Below are positions 34,191 through 44,983 of a DNA stretch of 64,000 nucleotides, piece by piece (position 1 is the stretch's first letter; every line of letters starts with the position of its first letter). Under the pieces are notes generated by a model. The model made no database searches and had not been told where the DNA came from. It was given only the letters and a program-made list of their open reading frames with translations. A program made the position numbers and the translations under genes. Source of the stretch: Isoetes taiwanensis (lineage: Eukaryota > Streptophyta > Lycopodiopsida > Isoetales > Isoetaceae); contig JAJEKV010000013.1 of the NCBI GenBank assembly GCA_021234155.1, forward strand, positions 5,336,775-5,400,774, read 5' to 3'.

Positions 34191-34838
34191 ATATCCACCC
34201 ATATCAAAACTAGAAACAGGAATTTTATGCTTATCTATTGGAAATTGGACAAATTTCATATCAGATTTAACTTAAGCTCTTTACATCAATAATATTTCAA
34301 CGGGAACAATGTCAGAATAAAAGAACCTTTCCAATCCTTCTGCAGTTAGATTTCTATCATCAACATCATATTGCAACAAGCATTACATTGGCTTCGCTGC
34401 TAGGCCAGCATTGCCCATTCACTTCAATAAAGCATCAAAGAATTACCATCTACATCTAACAACGCATCTTACCATATAAGTCTGCGCATCCGTTTCTTGC
34501 AATATGCATTAGACGTGGTTATATCTCGTTATGCTTTTACATAGGCTGAAACAAGGTATTGTTGGTAGTAAGATTACTTTAGTCTAGAAATGTCTTAAAC
34601 CGTTAGATATTGAGGCTACGACCAGGTTGATGCAGTGCTGTTTGGGTAAGTTCGAGAGGTTCTTTTTGTCTCTGAAACTGTTTTCTCATATTTCTGTGTT
34701 TAAGCTTTTAGCCCAACTTGTGCAACTTGGGAATAGTAAAGATGCTGCTTTACTGGTAAAAGACCTAAAGAAGAAGAAGGGGCCGCCCATTGTTGGACTA
34801 TTAACAGATTATATAAATATTTCAATGCTTTAGAGTTC

Positions 34839-35355
34839 TTGGCCCACTATGCTTTAATGCTTTACATCAGTCGGGGTGTTTCTTTTCTAGCTGCCACAGT
34901 CTCTTTATCGACGCTTCTTCTTGGGAGAACTAGCATAAGCTATTTGGGAGTTCTTGCAAGCAAGAAGAACTATGGGCACATTTTGGTTATGGCTTCAGTT
35001 TGCATATGCCATTTGGCAGTTTGTAAGAGTGGCCAAATTTTTCAGGATACCCTCAGCTCTGTGCTACCATACACTACTATGGTTAGTCAATAGAGCAGAG
35101 AGGCCATTTTCTGCGCAAACTTTCAGCTTGGTACAGCAGGGAACAAAGTGGACCGCCTCCAGTGATGATATACTACAGCCAGAAGATGTTGATCAAGGCG
35201 GCGGGTATTATGTACAGCGCAGGCATGGTGCTACCTATCTGGCTGATGCTGAGACAGTAAGGTACATCAATATGGTAGATCGTTTGCAGCCCAAGTTCCT
35301 TTGTAGCAATGTGGATCTGCCCTTTCCACCACAACAGGCCATGTCTTGGCTGTAA
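34839..35355 (+). CDS. Unknown ORFs upstream of the 262-codon ORF
   Basis: Two overlapping open frames, 34839-35093 and 34954-35355. The second reads LWLQFAYAIWQFVRVAKFF, YHTLLWLVNRAERPF and GGYYVQRRHGATYLADAE, a protein-like composition with a hydrophobic N-terminal part. They precede the 262-codon ORF on the same strand and may belong to the same unit. Function and family unknown. It is unclear which of the two frames was ever used. Confidence 0.35.
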
Positions 35356-36134
35356 GTAGCCGAGAACATTTTTTAAACCAAAATTTTATGAGGCTCTTGT
35401 CAATCTTTCCATTGATGCTCCAAGCAAAAGGATTTGATTCTGAATCAATTTATGCCTCCATAGCCATTATAATTCTTGATCAAGTTAGCTATCCTGCAAA
35501 CATTGTATGGAGGGCTTTTCAAGATCTTCTGGTAGACCTGGGTAGTAATCTAATAAGCAAAATCAGAGGGCTTAAAACAAGGTTATTTATCTCTACCTTC
35601 TTATCCACTATAACACCAAGGTTGAGGTTTCGGGATCAGGTTGTAAGGAATTTCTATTATGTGAGAAAGAATGAACACATTTTATTGGCTGGAACATCCT
35701 GCATAGACTATTTTGATGACATTCATGAGCTCGAGCCACCTTCAGAGCTCAATCCATATAAACAACTGTCAGAAGAAGATTATTATTCACTTGTAAATGT
35801 GCATGGAGACGTTGAGCAATATTTTGGCATTACAGTAGGCACCACGTATCTGGAACATCACATAAATGGAGCGTGTATCAAGACATTTCTTTGTGAGAAT
35901 GCCTACTTTAATTTCATTGATAATGAACCCCTGCACTATGGTATGTACTCTCAAAATATGGAGTTCAACATTAGGAAGGCTCTAAAATGGATTGAAAGTA
36001 ATGGAAGGATGCCTGTCAAATGTAACTATGCAGGGGAATTAGCTGCCGTCGATTTTAACGTCTTTGTTGACGGTGTTGGTCAAGGTCGAGGCGTCATCTC
36101 TGCAAAAACAAGAAAAGGAGCATGGGTGCATTAG
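35346..36134 (+). CDS. Unknown 262-codon ORF, duplicated in the window
   Basis: I do not recognise this protein. It starts MAVSSREHFLNQNFMRLL and has a hydrophobic stretch SIYASIAIIILDQVSYPAN (about residues 33-52). An acidic loop YFDDIHELEPPSELNPYKQ follows, then a well-composed C-terminal half: FGITVGTTYLEHHINGACIK, MEFNIRKALKWIESNGRMP, CNYAGELAAVDFNVFVDGVG. The last 100 or so residues recur as an open frame at 42403-42726 with only a few amino-acid changes, so the C-terminal part was once under constraint or the duplication is recent. Upstream ORFs on the same strand at 34839-35355 may be its neighbours. An AATAAA and A-tract lie at about 36797-36825, well downstream. No domain, signal peptide or catalytic motif is evident. 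Confidence 0.5.
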   Translation: MAVSSREHFLNQNFMRLLSIFPLMLQAKGFDSESIYASIAIIILDQVSYPANIVWRAFQDLLVDLGSNLISKIRGLKTRLFISTFLSTITPRLRFRDQVVRNFYYVRKNEHILLAGTSCIDYFDDIHELEPPSELNPYKQLSEEDYYSLVNVHGDVEQYFGITVGTTYLEHHINGACIKTFLCENAYFNFIDNEPLHYGMYSQNMEFNIRKALKWIESNGRMPVKCNYAGELAAVDFNVFVDGVGQGRGVISAKTRKGAWVH

Positions 36135-37813
36135 GGCAATAGAGCATTCTCTGACCATGAAATTCTTAATAGGGATAAATAGCTGATTGTTCATTGCAAA
36201 GACAAGGAAACTGGTTGCTTTCGTGAATTTATAAGAATTTGTTATGAAATATACTGGATATAACTTTTTTTTAATAAAATGTTAGTAAAAACTTTCTGAG
36301 GGCGTGCACAACATCTAAGTACTAGGTAATTGATGGGGGCGTTTTTATGCCCCAGAAAACCATGAGGCACGACGAATGACGGCAACCCAGGAGTCGCCAC
36401 CGAAAGTGGTTTTGCAAATAAGATACAACCCCCTGCCCATCAATTATCAAGTGTAATGCATAGTTGGGGTGCAGTGACATAGAGTAGAGAAGCTTACAAT
36501 TAACATTTTACATAAAGAACTTCATTCTATGTTATAATTTACATGTAATTATGGATATGGCAGTTAACCATGCATTACATGGATATTTTTGGTCCTTCTA
36601 CAAGTGTATGAAAAGGATTACCCCCCCCTCCCCAAAAAAAAAAAAAAAAACAAAAGCATCGAAAATTAGCCAGAAAAGAGGACAAACATGAAAGGATCCT
36701 GTTATAGAATTATCTTGTATCCCTATGAATTCAAGGGCCCAAGATTGTATCAATTCTGCTTCAACTCGACAATGTTGTAACGAATGGTTGATTTTCAATA
36801 AAGTCTTGCTCCAAAAAAAAATAAAAAATAAAAAATAAAAAATAAAAAAATAAAAAAAATCCCCAGATTACCAAATCTTCCTAAACATTAGAAAAGGATC
36901 CCTTAAGCTAAAACATGTAATTTTCTGCCGGTGAGTGAGAATTGTGAAAATCTTATGTCCTATAGGAAATTTAGGATTTCTGCATATTTTGAATCTTTGT
37001 TACTATAGAGAATGCAAGCCTTCTATAAAGGCTTGCAAATTGATCAAAATGGAGAACCAATCGAGAAAAACTGACTGCCAATGATGCAAAAAAGAAATAT
37101 AATTTCGAAAAAAAAGGTGGGAAAGGCCAAGAAGATCAAGAAAAATAGTGCTGCCCTTTTTTTTTTTCCAGCTTAAAAAAAAAGCTCTAAGTCATAATGA
37201 ATGGATTTTGTTGTATAAAAGTTCTTAAAGTCATAATGTAATTGCAAAGTTTATGTTTCATGTTAACATCAAGATGAGAAGGAATTTAGAGGAATGGCTA
37301 TTGGCTATATTGCCTTTCAAACTGCATGCCAAGAAACCTGAGAGTGGGCCATACCATGTTGTGGTGATGATGGTTGCGAAGGCAACGACGTCTACAGAGA
37401 AGAAATATGGATATAAGTACTCTTCGATGTTTGAAAATATTGAGGTATTTGGTGCACAGGAGTGTGATGCGGTGATTGAGGTTGAGAGCAATGTCTACAA
37501 TTTGGAGGCGACCCTGGTCGTGAAAAGACACAAGGAGTAGGAGGTGCTGAATGAGCACGCCAGCAAAATTGACCTCCTTCAATGTCATAGTCTCCTTCAT
37601 AAGGATCTCGAGCAGCTTCCTCGCATTAATGGCGATCCAATCGAGCCGCAGTTTGGCAGAGAAGCTCTTCCTGGATAAAAGCACGAACAGACATTTTGAA
37701 GTCTGAAGAAAAGAACGAAGACCCGACGGCGGCGACATTGTTTAGGGTCTGGGTGCAAGATAGCCCTCTGTGAGGACCCTGGGATCAAGCAGACAAATCC
37801 TTAATATAGTGTG
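35790..37813 (+). repeat. Repeat A, copy 1
   Basis: About 2 kb matching 42396-44367 throughout. It contains the C-terminal half of the unknown ORF, a 'ggagtcgccaccgaaagtgg' phrase, AATAAA (36797-36802) followed by an A-rich run, and a second short ORF at 37253-37540 (KMRRNLEEWLLAILPFKLHA). Both copies share the A-run and the sequence beyond it, so the A-tail was there before duplication. Confidence 0.88.
37253..37540 (+). CDS. Unknown short ORF within repeat A
   Basis: A 95-codon ORF (KPESGPYHVVVMMVAKATT..., FGAQECDAVIEVES) with a homologous ORF at 43792-44061. The opposite strand is also open for over 140 codons in both copies, so coding direction is uncertain. Family unknown. Confidence 0.3.
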   Translation: MFHVNIKMRRNLEEWLLAILPFKLHAKKPESGPYHVVVMMVAKATTSTEKKYGYKYSSMFENIEVFGAQECDAVIEVESNVYNLEATLVVKRHKE

Positions 37814-38722
37814 TCACGCAGGATTTTGCAAAAGTGAAAAGAACAAAAAGAACAAAACAAGAAACAAAGGAAACTGTTGAATATCATAAGAAATACATGA
37901 GGTCTCACAAAACACAGAGACAGAAAGCTGAAACAAGAAGTCTCATCTATGACTAACTCTACTGATATATATATTACAACGGCCTTAGGCCCAAAATAGG
38001 CATATGGCAGAGCCTTTGCAGCAGACTTCTCCTTTGCTTTCTTTTTTTCCTTCTTCTCTAGTTCCTCTTGCTCTAGTGTAGCTATAATGCCTGCTTTAAT
38101 TACAAGAAGTTACCCTTTATTTCTTTGGGCACAAATATTCTTCTACCTCTTGGCCTATCTACAAATGCTAGAGTAAACTTTTGCCACCTCTTGTGCAACA
38201 ACATCCATTTGCTCTTTGTTCCAAGCACCTCTCTTCAAAATTTCTAATTTTCTTAGCTGTCTGAAAATTAGAAGGAGCCTGGACCGGATTTCTACAAGCA
38301 AATTGAGGCCATTGAGGAATGGGATGAATCGATGGATTATCATCTACAATAGTTGCTGCAATGGAAGGAGTGGCAGAGGACTTGGAATTCTGGGAATGTT
38401 GAAAACGACTTCTCAAATGCCTAAACAACATTTTACTTCTGGAAGAATTGCTAAGAACAGCAAATGTGGCGCATGATAGATGGATGCAGAAACAAAACTT
38501 TGTTATACTAGAATTCTGAGTGCCAATTGCTCAAAATATTGAGCAGATGGATCAGTCTATAAGAAAGAGATTGGTTTGCTTGCCATTTCATGGATCCTGA
38601 AAAGAAATTGATCCTGGACACAATTTGAAGGATGGAAAAATTTGGGTGGAAAAAACAATTGTTGTGAGCTCTAAAAGCCACGAATTTGAACCATAGAAAT
38701 AAAAAAGAAATAAGAGAAAGAA
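37814..38722. other. No gene recognised
   Basis: No supported feature. Short overlapping ORFs on both strands at 38155-38476 look like chance. Confidence 0.35.
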
Positions 38723-40560
38723 ACGAATCTCCAATAATATAGGATAAGAGATGAACCAATTTTGATGTTGTTCTGAATGGTAAACTGGTGGGTCTTTGAA
38801 GAGAAACATCATGCTCCAGGATTAGCAAGTCATTGTCCAAAAAAGCCACCCACCATAAACCATAAAAGGTGCAACTATAGTCCAGGCATAGTTACGGAAA
38901 ATGGCCGTTTTGGCCGTTTTCTAAAAAAAAATGGATTTTTTTTAGTTGCCGTTTTCAAATTGGAAAAAGGCGCCAACGAAAACGCTCTTGGTAAAAACGA
39001 TGAAGAAATCCATTTTTGTCTCAAAAAAAGGCTAAAAAACGGCCGTTTTCAGCAACATTCAGTAAAGACCCTTCGTTCTTACTTTTTTTCAACGTAAACC
39101 TATGAAAACAGGGGCAAACATAAAAAAAAAAGCAGTCGGTGGCGCCCAATCTACTCTGTTCTTGGATGGATTCTGGATTTAGATTTCTATATTTGGCTTA
39201 AAAGGTGAGTTTTTTCTTCAAAGGCATTTCGGGCTGAATTTCGCCATTTAGCAAAGAATAGACTCATTAGCCGCCTAACTTCCGTAAGCTTCCTCGCTTT
39301 AGAATCATAATCGATCCAAATCCTCCGCTTCACATCCGCGATAGCAAAGAGAATAAGCGAACGAAGGGACTGAATGCGGACCGAAGCGGATGCTTCCCTT
39401 TAGGATCCCCCTGGTTAAAAGATGTGTCCAAATCGACCCCAACAAAGGGCTCGCGGTTTCCACGATTTAAACCCATGCCTGTTTCTCGTGAGTCGGGCCG
39501 GCGCTTATGCAACTCTTTAGTTATTACTAACCCTCATTAACCGGAACAAGCTACCGTACATACCAAACCCTCGACTTTGTTCTCGCCAATTATGATACGT
39601 AAATTTTAAGGATATGCTTCACTTGCTCTAAATTCTCCACTTGCTCAATCCTTCCGAGTAGGCATATCCATTAAATCAATATGATTGATTGAATGATCTC
39701 ACGCGCCCCCTCGTATATATGCTACGCATTGGAAAACATTGCTAACTTTGCCCTTCCCAAAGACATGGATTGATTGATGCACCATAAAAATGTAATGGAG
39801 ATGCATTTTTGCTATTATTATAATCGCATCAATGCTCATCTTCCCGAGCCCTCACTCAAAAATTAATCCTATATTCTTAACAATCATTCAATAGTGATCC
39901 TATATTTTTAACCCCAGTAACATTTGGCTTTCAATTTCTTAGCTTTATAAAGTTTTGATGACGATACATTTGTCTATCCTCCGTTGGAATCGAAATCAAC
40001 GGTATAAAGATAGACATTACAAAGCTAGGTTCCTTTCCGTGGAAATTGACCACACTTTCAAATTGAGCATAGAGCTTGCAAAGCAAAGATCCATATTCCT
40101 CGTTAGATTTTGTATGTTGCTATCGATTTTGTATGTTGCTGATATGTCTATTTTCTGATTTATTGATTGTTACTAATTGTTAACAAAAAAAAGGGGCCAA
40201 GAGTTCTTTTTATGTTGTTTTTGAGTAAATTAATAGAATTTTCTTGTAAAATGACCCTATTCTGTATCTTTTGAGTACTTTGCCATTTTTTTGCCGTTTT
40301 CGTTTTCCGTTTTCGTTTTCCGTTTTCAAAAAATGACTCGCCGTTTTCATTTCGTTTTCGTTTTCCGTAACTATGAGTCCAGGTAAAGAGCTCCAACATA
40401 AATAGAACCAATCAGACTTGTGCCATTAAAGAATCCTAAAGGAGATGTTATGCTAAATTAGGATCCATAGTGGACATACTCTAGTGCCATGGTGGACCAT
40501 AAAAGGCTATGATGTGAGGAACATTTTGTCCAAAAATTCGGGCAAAAAATAGTGTCATGT
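38723..40560 (+). repeat. Repeat C, copy 2, interrupted
   Basis: The two halves (38723-38886 and 40376-40560) together match the uninterrupted copy at 27655-27970. The interruption is the hAT-like element at 38887-40375. Confidence 0.88.
38887..40375. mobile_element. Non-autonomous hAT-like transposon, 1,489 bases
   Basis: The ends are exact inverted repeats CATAGTTACGGAAAA and are flanked by exact 8-base duplications AGTCCAGG (38879-38886, 40376-40383). The paralogous empty site at about 27.80 kb has AGTCCAGG once. Subterminal parts are rich in GCCGTTTTC / CGTTTTC motifs, about six per end, typical transposase-binding arrays of hAT elements. No transposase-like ORF is visible, so it needed a helper. 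An 8-base duplication with terminal CA...TG fits hAT. The perfect ends suggest relatively recent insertion. Confidence 0.9.
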
Positions 40561-41316
40561 TCTTGGACGGGGATCATTTGCACGGGCAAAAGAATTACAG
40601 CTTTAAACCTTTCTAATCAAAGCTTGCCAGGATCAATCTCTCCTGCAAGTTTTTTTCCTAGTTACAAACGCAACAGTTCGCATTTGAGATATTGATGTCA
40701 GCAAAATAGCTTGGATCAGCTGGACTACTGCATGAGAAGCTCTGTCTGTTTGATTGAATAGTCTCAGGTTGAAAATGTTTGTGAAATTAGTGGGTTTGGT
40801 ATTTAGCGCCTGGTATTCCATAAAGTGGGCTAATGGCAAAACTTTGTTCTAAAGCTAAAGGGCAGAAGACATGAATGCAGTTAGCGGCATTGGTTACGCA
40901 TTACTCTCCTTGGGGCCTGCCTTCGCAATCTTCTTCTCAGTGTTCTTGGTTTCCCTGTAACCAGACTCCAAGCTACAAGAATTCCTGGCTGGTTCACTTC
41001 CGACAAAGGTTGCCCTTCACCTGAGAGCCGCAGACGATGAAAGTTGTGTCGGTTCGGGAGTTACCATCTATCAAGACAAAAAAAACACCTCCACGCCCAA
41101 GGGATCGACCCAACATGGATGCCAATCCAAAAGCCAACATGAACCGCAAAGATGGATGCACAAAATGTCAATGTTTTAAAATGAGCAATTTTAATTGATT
41201 GTAAAACATCACTTTCAAGTATGATTTAAGCCACTTCGCTTCACGCAAGAGCAGAGATGCGGAAGACCTCCAGAATCTACTCCGTAAGAAGATTAGGCGT
41301 ATGAATTGAAAGCAAA
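40561..41316. other. No gene recognised
   Basis: No supported feature. A 68-codon minus-strand ORF at 40633 has no recognisable content. Confidence 0.35.
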
Positions 41317-41625
41317 GTGAAGATTTGGCAAGATATCCCGGCCGAAAATGGAGGGACGCACCGTTCTTACATGGACGAAAACCTAATGAGACTCAAGGAG
41401 ACTTACATCTTATTACCCAAAGATATTCAAGCAAAGGCTTGGAGTAAAACATATGGGTTGCAATATATAAGTCGGGCTTGTATAGGTATTATAGTACTAC
41501 CTTATTCAGAAAAAGTAAGATGTATATTACGCTTTGTAATGTTAGATTGGCAAAGCAAAGATTATGTGTTAGAACAAGTAGTCAAGGAAACTAACTTTAT
41601 GGCACATAATTCAAGTTGGAAGTAG
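41317..41625 (+). CDS. Unknown 102-codon ORF at the start of repeat B copy 2
   Basis: Starts MKIWQDIPAENGGTHRSYMD and continues YILLPKDIQAKAWSKTYGLQ, YSEKVRCILRFVMLDWQSKD. The copy at 19.87 kb has the same sequence without an intact frame, so this copy is the better-kept one. Family unknown. It may be a fragment of a larger protein. Confidence 0.35.
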   Translation: MKIWQDIPAENGGTHRSYMDENLMRLKETYILLPKDIQAKAWSKTYGLQYISRACIGIIVLPYSEKVRCILRFVMLDWQSKDYVLEQVVKETNFMAHNSSWK

Positions 41626-42398
41626 GTAAATTCGTAAGTTTACTAACAAATTGAATTCTATCTATGATTTTTCCACTGATATGGATATTCATTTTGAGAG
41701 CTGGTCTCCAATAAGGGGTGAGCCATTAAGAATAGTTTCACCTTAAAGAGTGTCTTGGGATTGAAAATTTTTCCTCGCATTTGGTCAAGCCTATGGTTGA
41801 AAATGTATGATCAGATTATGGGAAATTAGATCCCCACATAAGACTCTTGAACAAGATTAGTTGGGGTTAAGTACAATTGAAAGCTTTTGACAGGTCAAGA
41901 AGTTGTAAACTGGTGGACCAATTTAAGTTGCAATTGACTACATTTGTAAGCAAACATAAGGGTTGTGCTACTAAGCAAGGTCAAGAAATGACTTGAAAAG
42001 TTCTAAGCCAAAGTGAGAAAAGCAAGGCTATGTACAAACAAGAATCTCTAATGAGAGTTAAGGCATGGAGAACATTGTGGTATCACTTGGGAAGTGGTAG
42101 AAACCAAGGTCCATGTAATTCCATAAGTTTTTGGGACTTGCAAGGCCAATTAGTCGTGCTAGACTGAATTGCTTGGCTTTTTGCATGAACTCTGTATTAA
42201 TATCAAAGACATATATGGATGGACACCATATTGATGTATGCAAGGAGCATAATGGTGCATCACTTATGATGCAATGGTCTTTAAGAGATTAATGACGCTT
42301 ATTGAAAAGATAATTTAAGGATGACAAAGTCTAGTGACTTATATCAAGTGAGACAATAGTTCTTGATGAGAAATTTACTGAGTACCTTAAAGTTGTGT
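41396..42398 (+). repeat. Repeat B, copy 2
   Basis: Matches 19867-20882 to the phrase 'gagtaccttaaagt', then switches without a gap into repeat A at 42396-42412. The switch is shared with neither parent copy, so it is a recombination or deletion junction. Confidence 0.85.
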
Positions 42399-44367
42399 AA
42401 ATGTGCATGGAAATTTTGGCATTACAGTAGGCACCACATATCTGGAACATCACATAAATGGAGCGTGTATCAAGACATTTCTTTGTGAGAATGCCTACTT
42501 TAATTTCATTGATAATGAACACCTGCACTATGGTCTGTACTCTCAAAATATGGAGTTCAACATTAGAAAGGCTCTAAAATGGATTGAAAGTAATGGAAGG
42601 ATGCCTGTCAAATGTAACTATGCAGGGGAATTAGCTGCCATCAATTTTAATGTCTTTGTTGACGGTGTTGGTCAAGGTCGAGGCGTCATCTCTGCAAAAA
42701 TAAGAAAAGGAGCATGGGTACATTAGGGCAATAGAGCATTCTGACCATGAAATTGTTAATAGGGATAAATAGCTGATTGTTTATTGCAAAGACAAGGAAA
42801 CTGGTTGCTTTCATGAATTTAGAAGAATTTGTTATGAAATATACCGATATGACTTTTTTAATAAAATGTTAGTAAAACTTATGAGGGCGGGCACAAGATC
42901 TAAGTATTTGGAATTGATGGGCAAATGGTTTTATGCCCTCAGAAACCACAAGGCGACGACGAAAGTGGTAGTCGTGGAGTCGCCACCGAAAGTGGTTTTG
43001 CAAAATAAGATATAACCCCCCTGCCCATCAATTACCAAGTGTAATGCATAGTTGGGGTGCAATTATGTAGAATAGAGGAGCTTACAATTAACATTTTACA
43101 TAAAAAAAGCTCTTTCTATGTTATAATTTACATGTAATTATGGATATGGCAGTAAATGGATATTTTTGGTCCTTCTACAGTGTATGAAAAAGGATTACCC
43201 CCCAAAAAAAAAAAAAAAAACCAATCAAAAATCAGCCAGAAAAGAGGACAAACATGAAAGGATCCTACTACATGATTATCTTGTATCCCAGTGAATTCAA
43301 GGGCCCAAGATTGTAACAATTCTGCTTCGAACTCGACATTTTGTAACAAAAGGTTGATTTTCAATAAAGTCTTGCTTCAAAAAAAAAAAAAAGATTACCA
43401 AATCTTCCTAAACATTAGAATAGGATCCCTTAAGCTAAAACATGTAATTTTATGCCGCTGAGTGAGAATTGTGAAAATCTTATATCCTATATGTTTCAAT
43501 CAATATGAAATTTAGGATTTCTACATATTTTGAATCTTTGTTACTATAGACAATGCAAGCCTTCTATAAAGGCTTGCAAATTGGATCAAAATGGAGAACC
43601 AATCGAGGAAAATTGACTGCCAATAGTGCAAAGAAGAATAATTTCAAAAAAAAAGAGGGTGGAAATGGCCAAGAAGATCAAGAAAAATAGTGCTGCCCAT
43701 TTTTTTCCCATTTTATAAAAAAGCTCTAACTCATAATGAACGGATTTTGTTGTATAAAAGCTCTTAAAGTCATAATGTAATTGCAAAGTTTATGTTTCAT
43801 GTTAACATCAAGATGAGAAGGAATTTAGAGAAATGGCTATTGGCTATATTGCCTTTCAAACTGCATGCCGAGAAACCTGAGAGTGGGCCATACCATGTTG
43901 TGGTGATGATGGTTGTGAAGGCAACGACGTCTGCGGAGAAGAAATGTGGATATAAATACTCTTCGGTGTTTGAAAATATTGAGGTATTTGGTGCACAGGA
44001 GTGTGATGCAGTGATTGAGGTTGAAGCAATTTCTACAATTTGGAGGCGAACCTGGTCGTGAAAAGATGCGAGGAGTAGGAGGTGCTGAATGAGCACGCCA
44101 ACAAAATTGACCTCTTTCAATGTCATAGTCTCCTTCATAAGGATCTCGAGCAACTTCCTCGCGTTGATGGGTGATCCAATGGAGCCGCAGTTTGGCAGAG
44201 AAGCTCTTCCTGGGTGAAAGTACGAACAGACATCTTGAAGTCTGAAGAAAAGAACGAAGACCCGATGGCGGCGACATTGTTTAGGGTCTGGGTTCGGGAT
44301 CACCTGTAAGACAGCCCTCTGTGAGGATCCTGGGATCAAGTAGACAAATCCTTAATATAGTGTGACC
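42396..44367 (+). repeat. Repeat A, copy 2
   Basis: Matches 35790-37813. It carries a 107-codon open frame at 42403-42726 equal to the C-terminal part of the 262-codon ORF, AATAAA at 43363-43368 and an A-tract at about 43379-43392. In the ORF part nearly all differences from copy 1 are G-to-A or C-to-T, as expected from deamination of methylated cytosine. A small deletion near 42412 removes the bases for about five residues. Confidence 0.88.
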
Positions 44368-44689
44368 AACTAAAGAAGGGTCCATAATAAAGTAACCTTT
44401 TATTTCCAATACATTTGGCATTGTTTCCAAGACCATCCATTGGCAGCATATAGTCCAAAAAGTTTAAAGTTTACTAAATCTTTCAACACAATTACCCAAA
44501 AAGGGGGCATGCGATATCGATGAACGTAAAAAAGCAACAAAATGATATTAGTTTACAGAATTTCCCTCTTATATATACAACAATAGCCCTCTCTACCACA
44601 GCGATTAATGTCGAAACAAAATGACGTTTTCTACAATGGCACCATATCAAAGGAGAAAAAAAATCGCTGCTTACCCTCTATTTGTTGCA

Positions 44690-44874
44690 TTAGCCACATT
44701 GTGAAATGGTAACAACACTATGAAGTTGTCGCGTCAATGCAATTTCAAACTTTTCGAGGATTTTTATAACCTGCCAAAAATCTAGATGTTTATCAGGATT
44801 AGATGACCAACAATGCTGCATCAATTGTTGTAACACTGCAGGGCAATTGGGGGGCACCTCAGGGCCTTTCTTGC
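44690..44874 (-). pseudogene. Raf-like kinase, last-exon fragment
   Basis: Plant Raf-like (HT1/STY-type) kinases are Ser/Thr/Tyr kinases acting in CO2, light and stress signalling. After a good splice acceptor (pyrimidine run then TTACAG at about 44875-44880 on the minus strand) the frame reads GPEVPPNCPAVLQQLMQHCW, SSNPDKHLDFWQVIKILEKF and ends QLHSVVTISQCG stop at 44690. This is kinase subdomain XI: the 'CW..NPDKRPDF..I...LE' signature. The conserved Arg-Pro is His-Leu here, which argues for decay. The kinase N-terminal fragments at 47.2 and 54.0 kb are on the same strand and upstream, so this may be the end of the same gene; exons for the middle of the domain were not found between them. 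Confidence 0.75.
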
Positions 44875-44983
44875 TGTAACAACAAAGAAAGAAAGAGACA
44901 ATAAACTTTAGAAACAGCTTGTTAGTTCTTTTCATGTGAAGAATGTGCACTTGATGGCTAAAAAATGTTTCGTAGACATGCAC

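Noticed and set aside
43797-44339. 180-codon minus-strand ORF in repeat A copy 2
   Set aside because: The other strand is also open and the copy at 37.3 kb breaks this frame differently, so coding on this strand is not supported.
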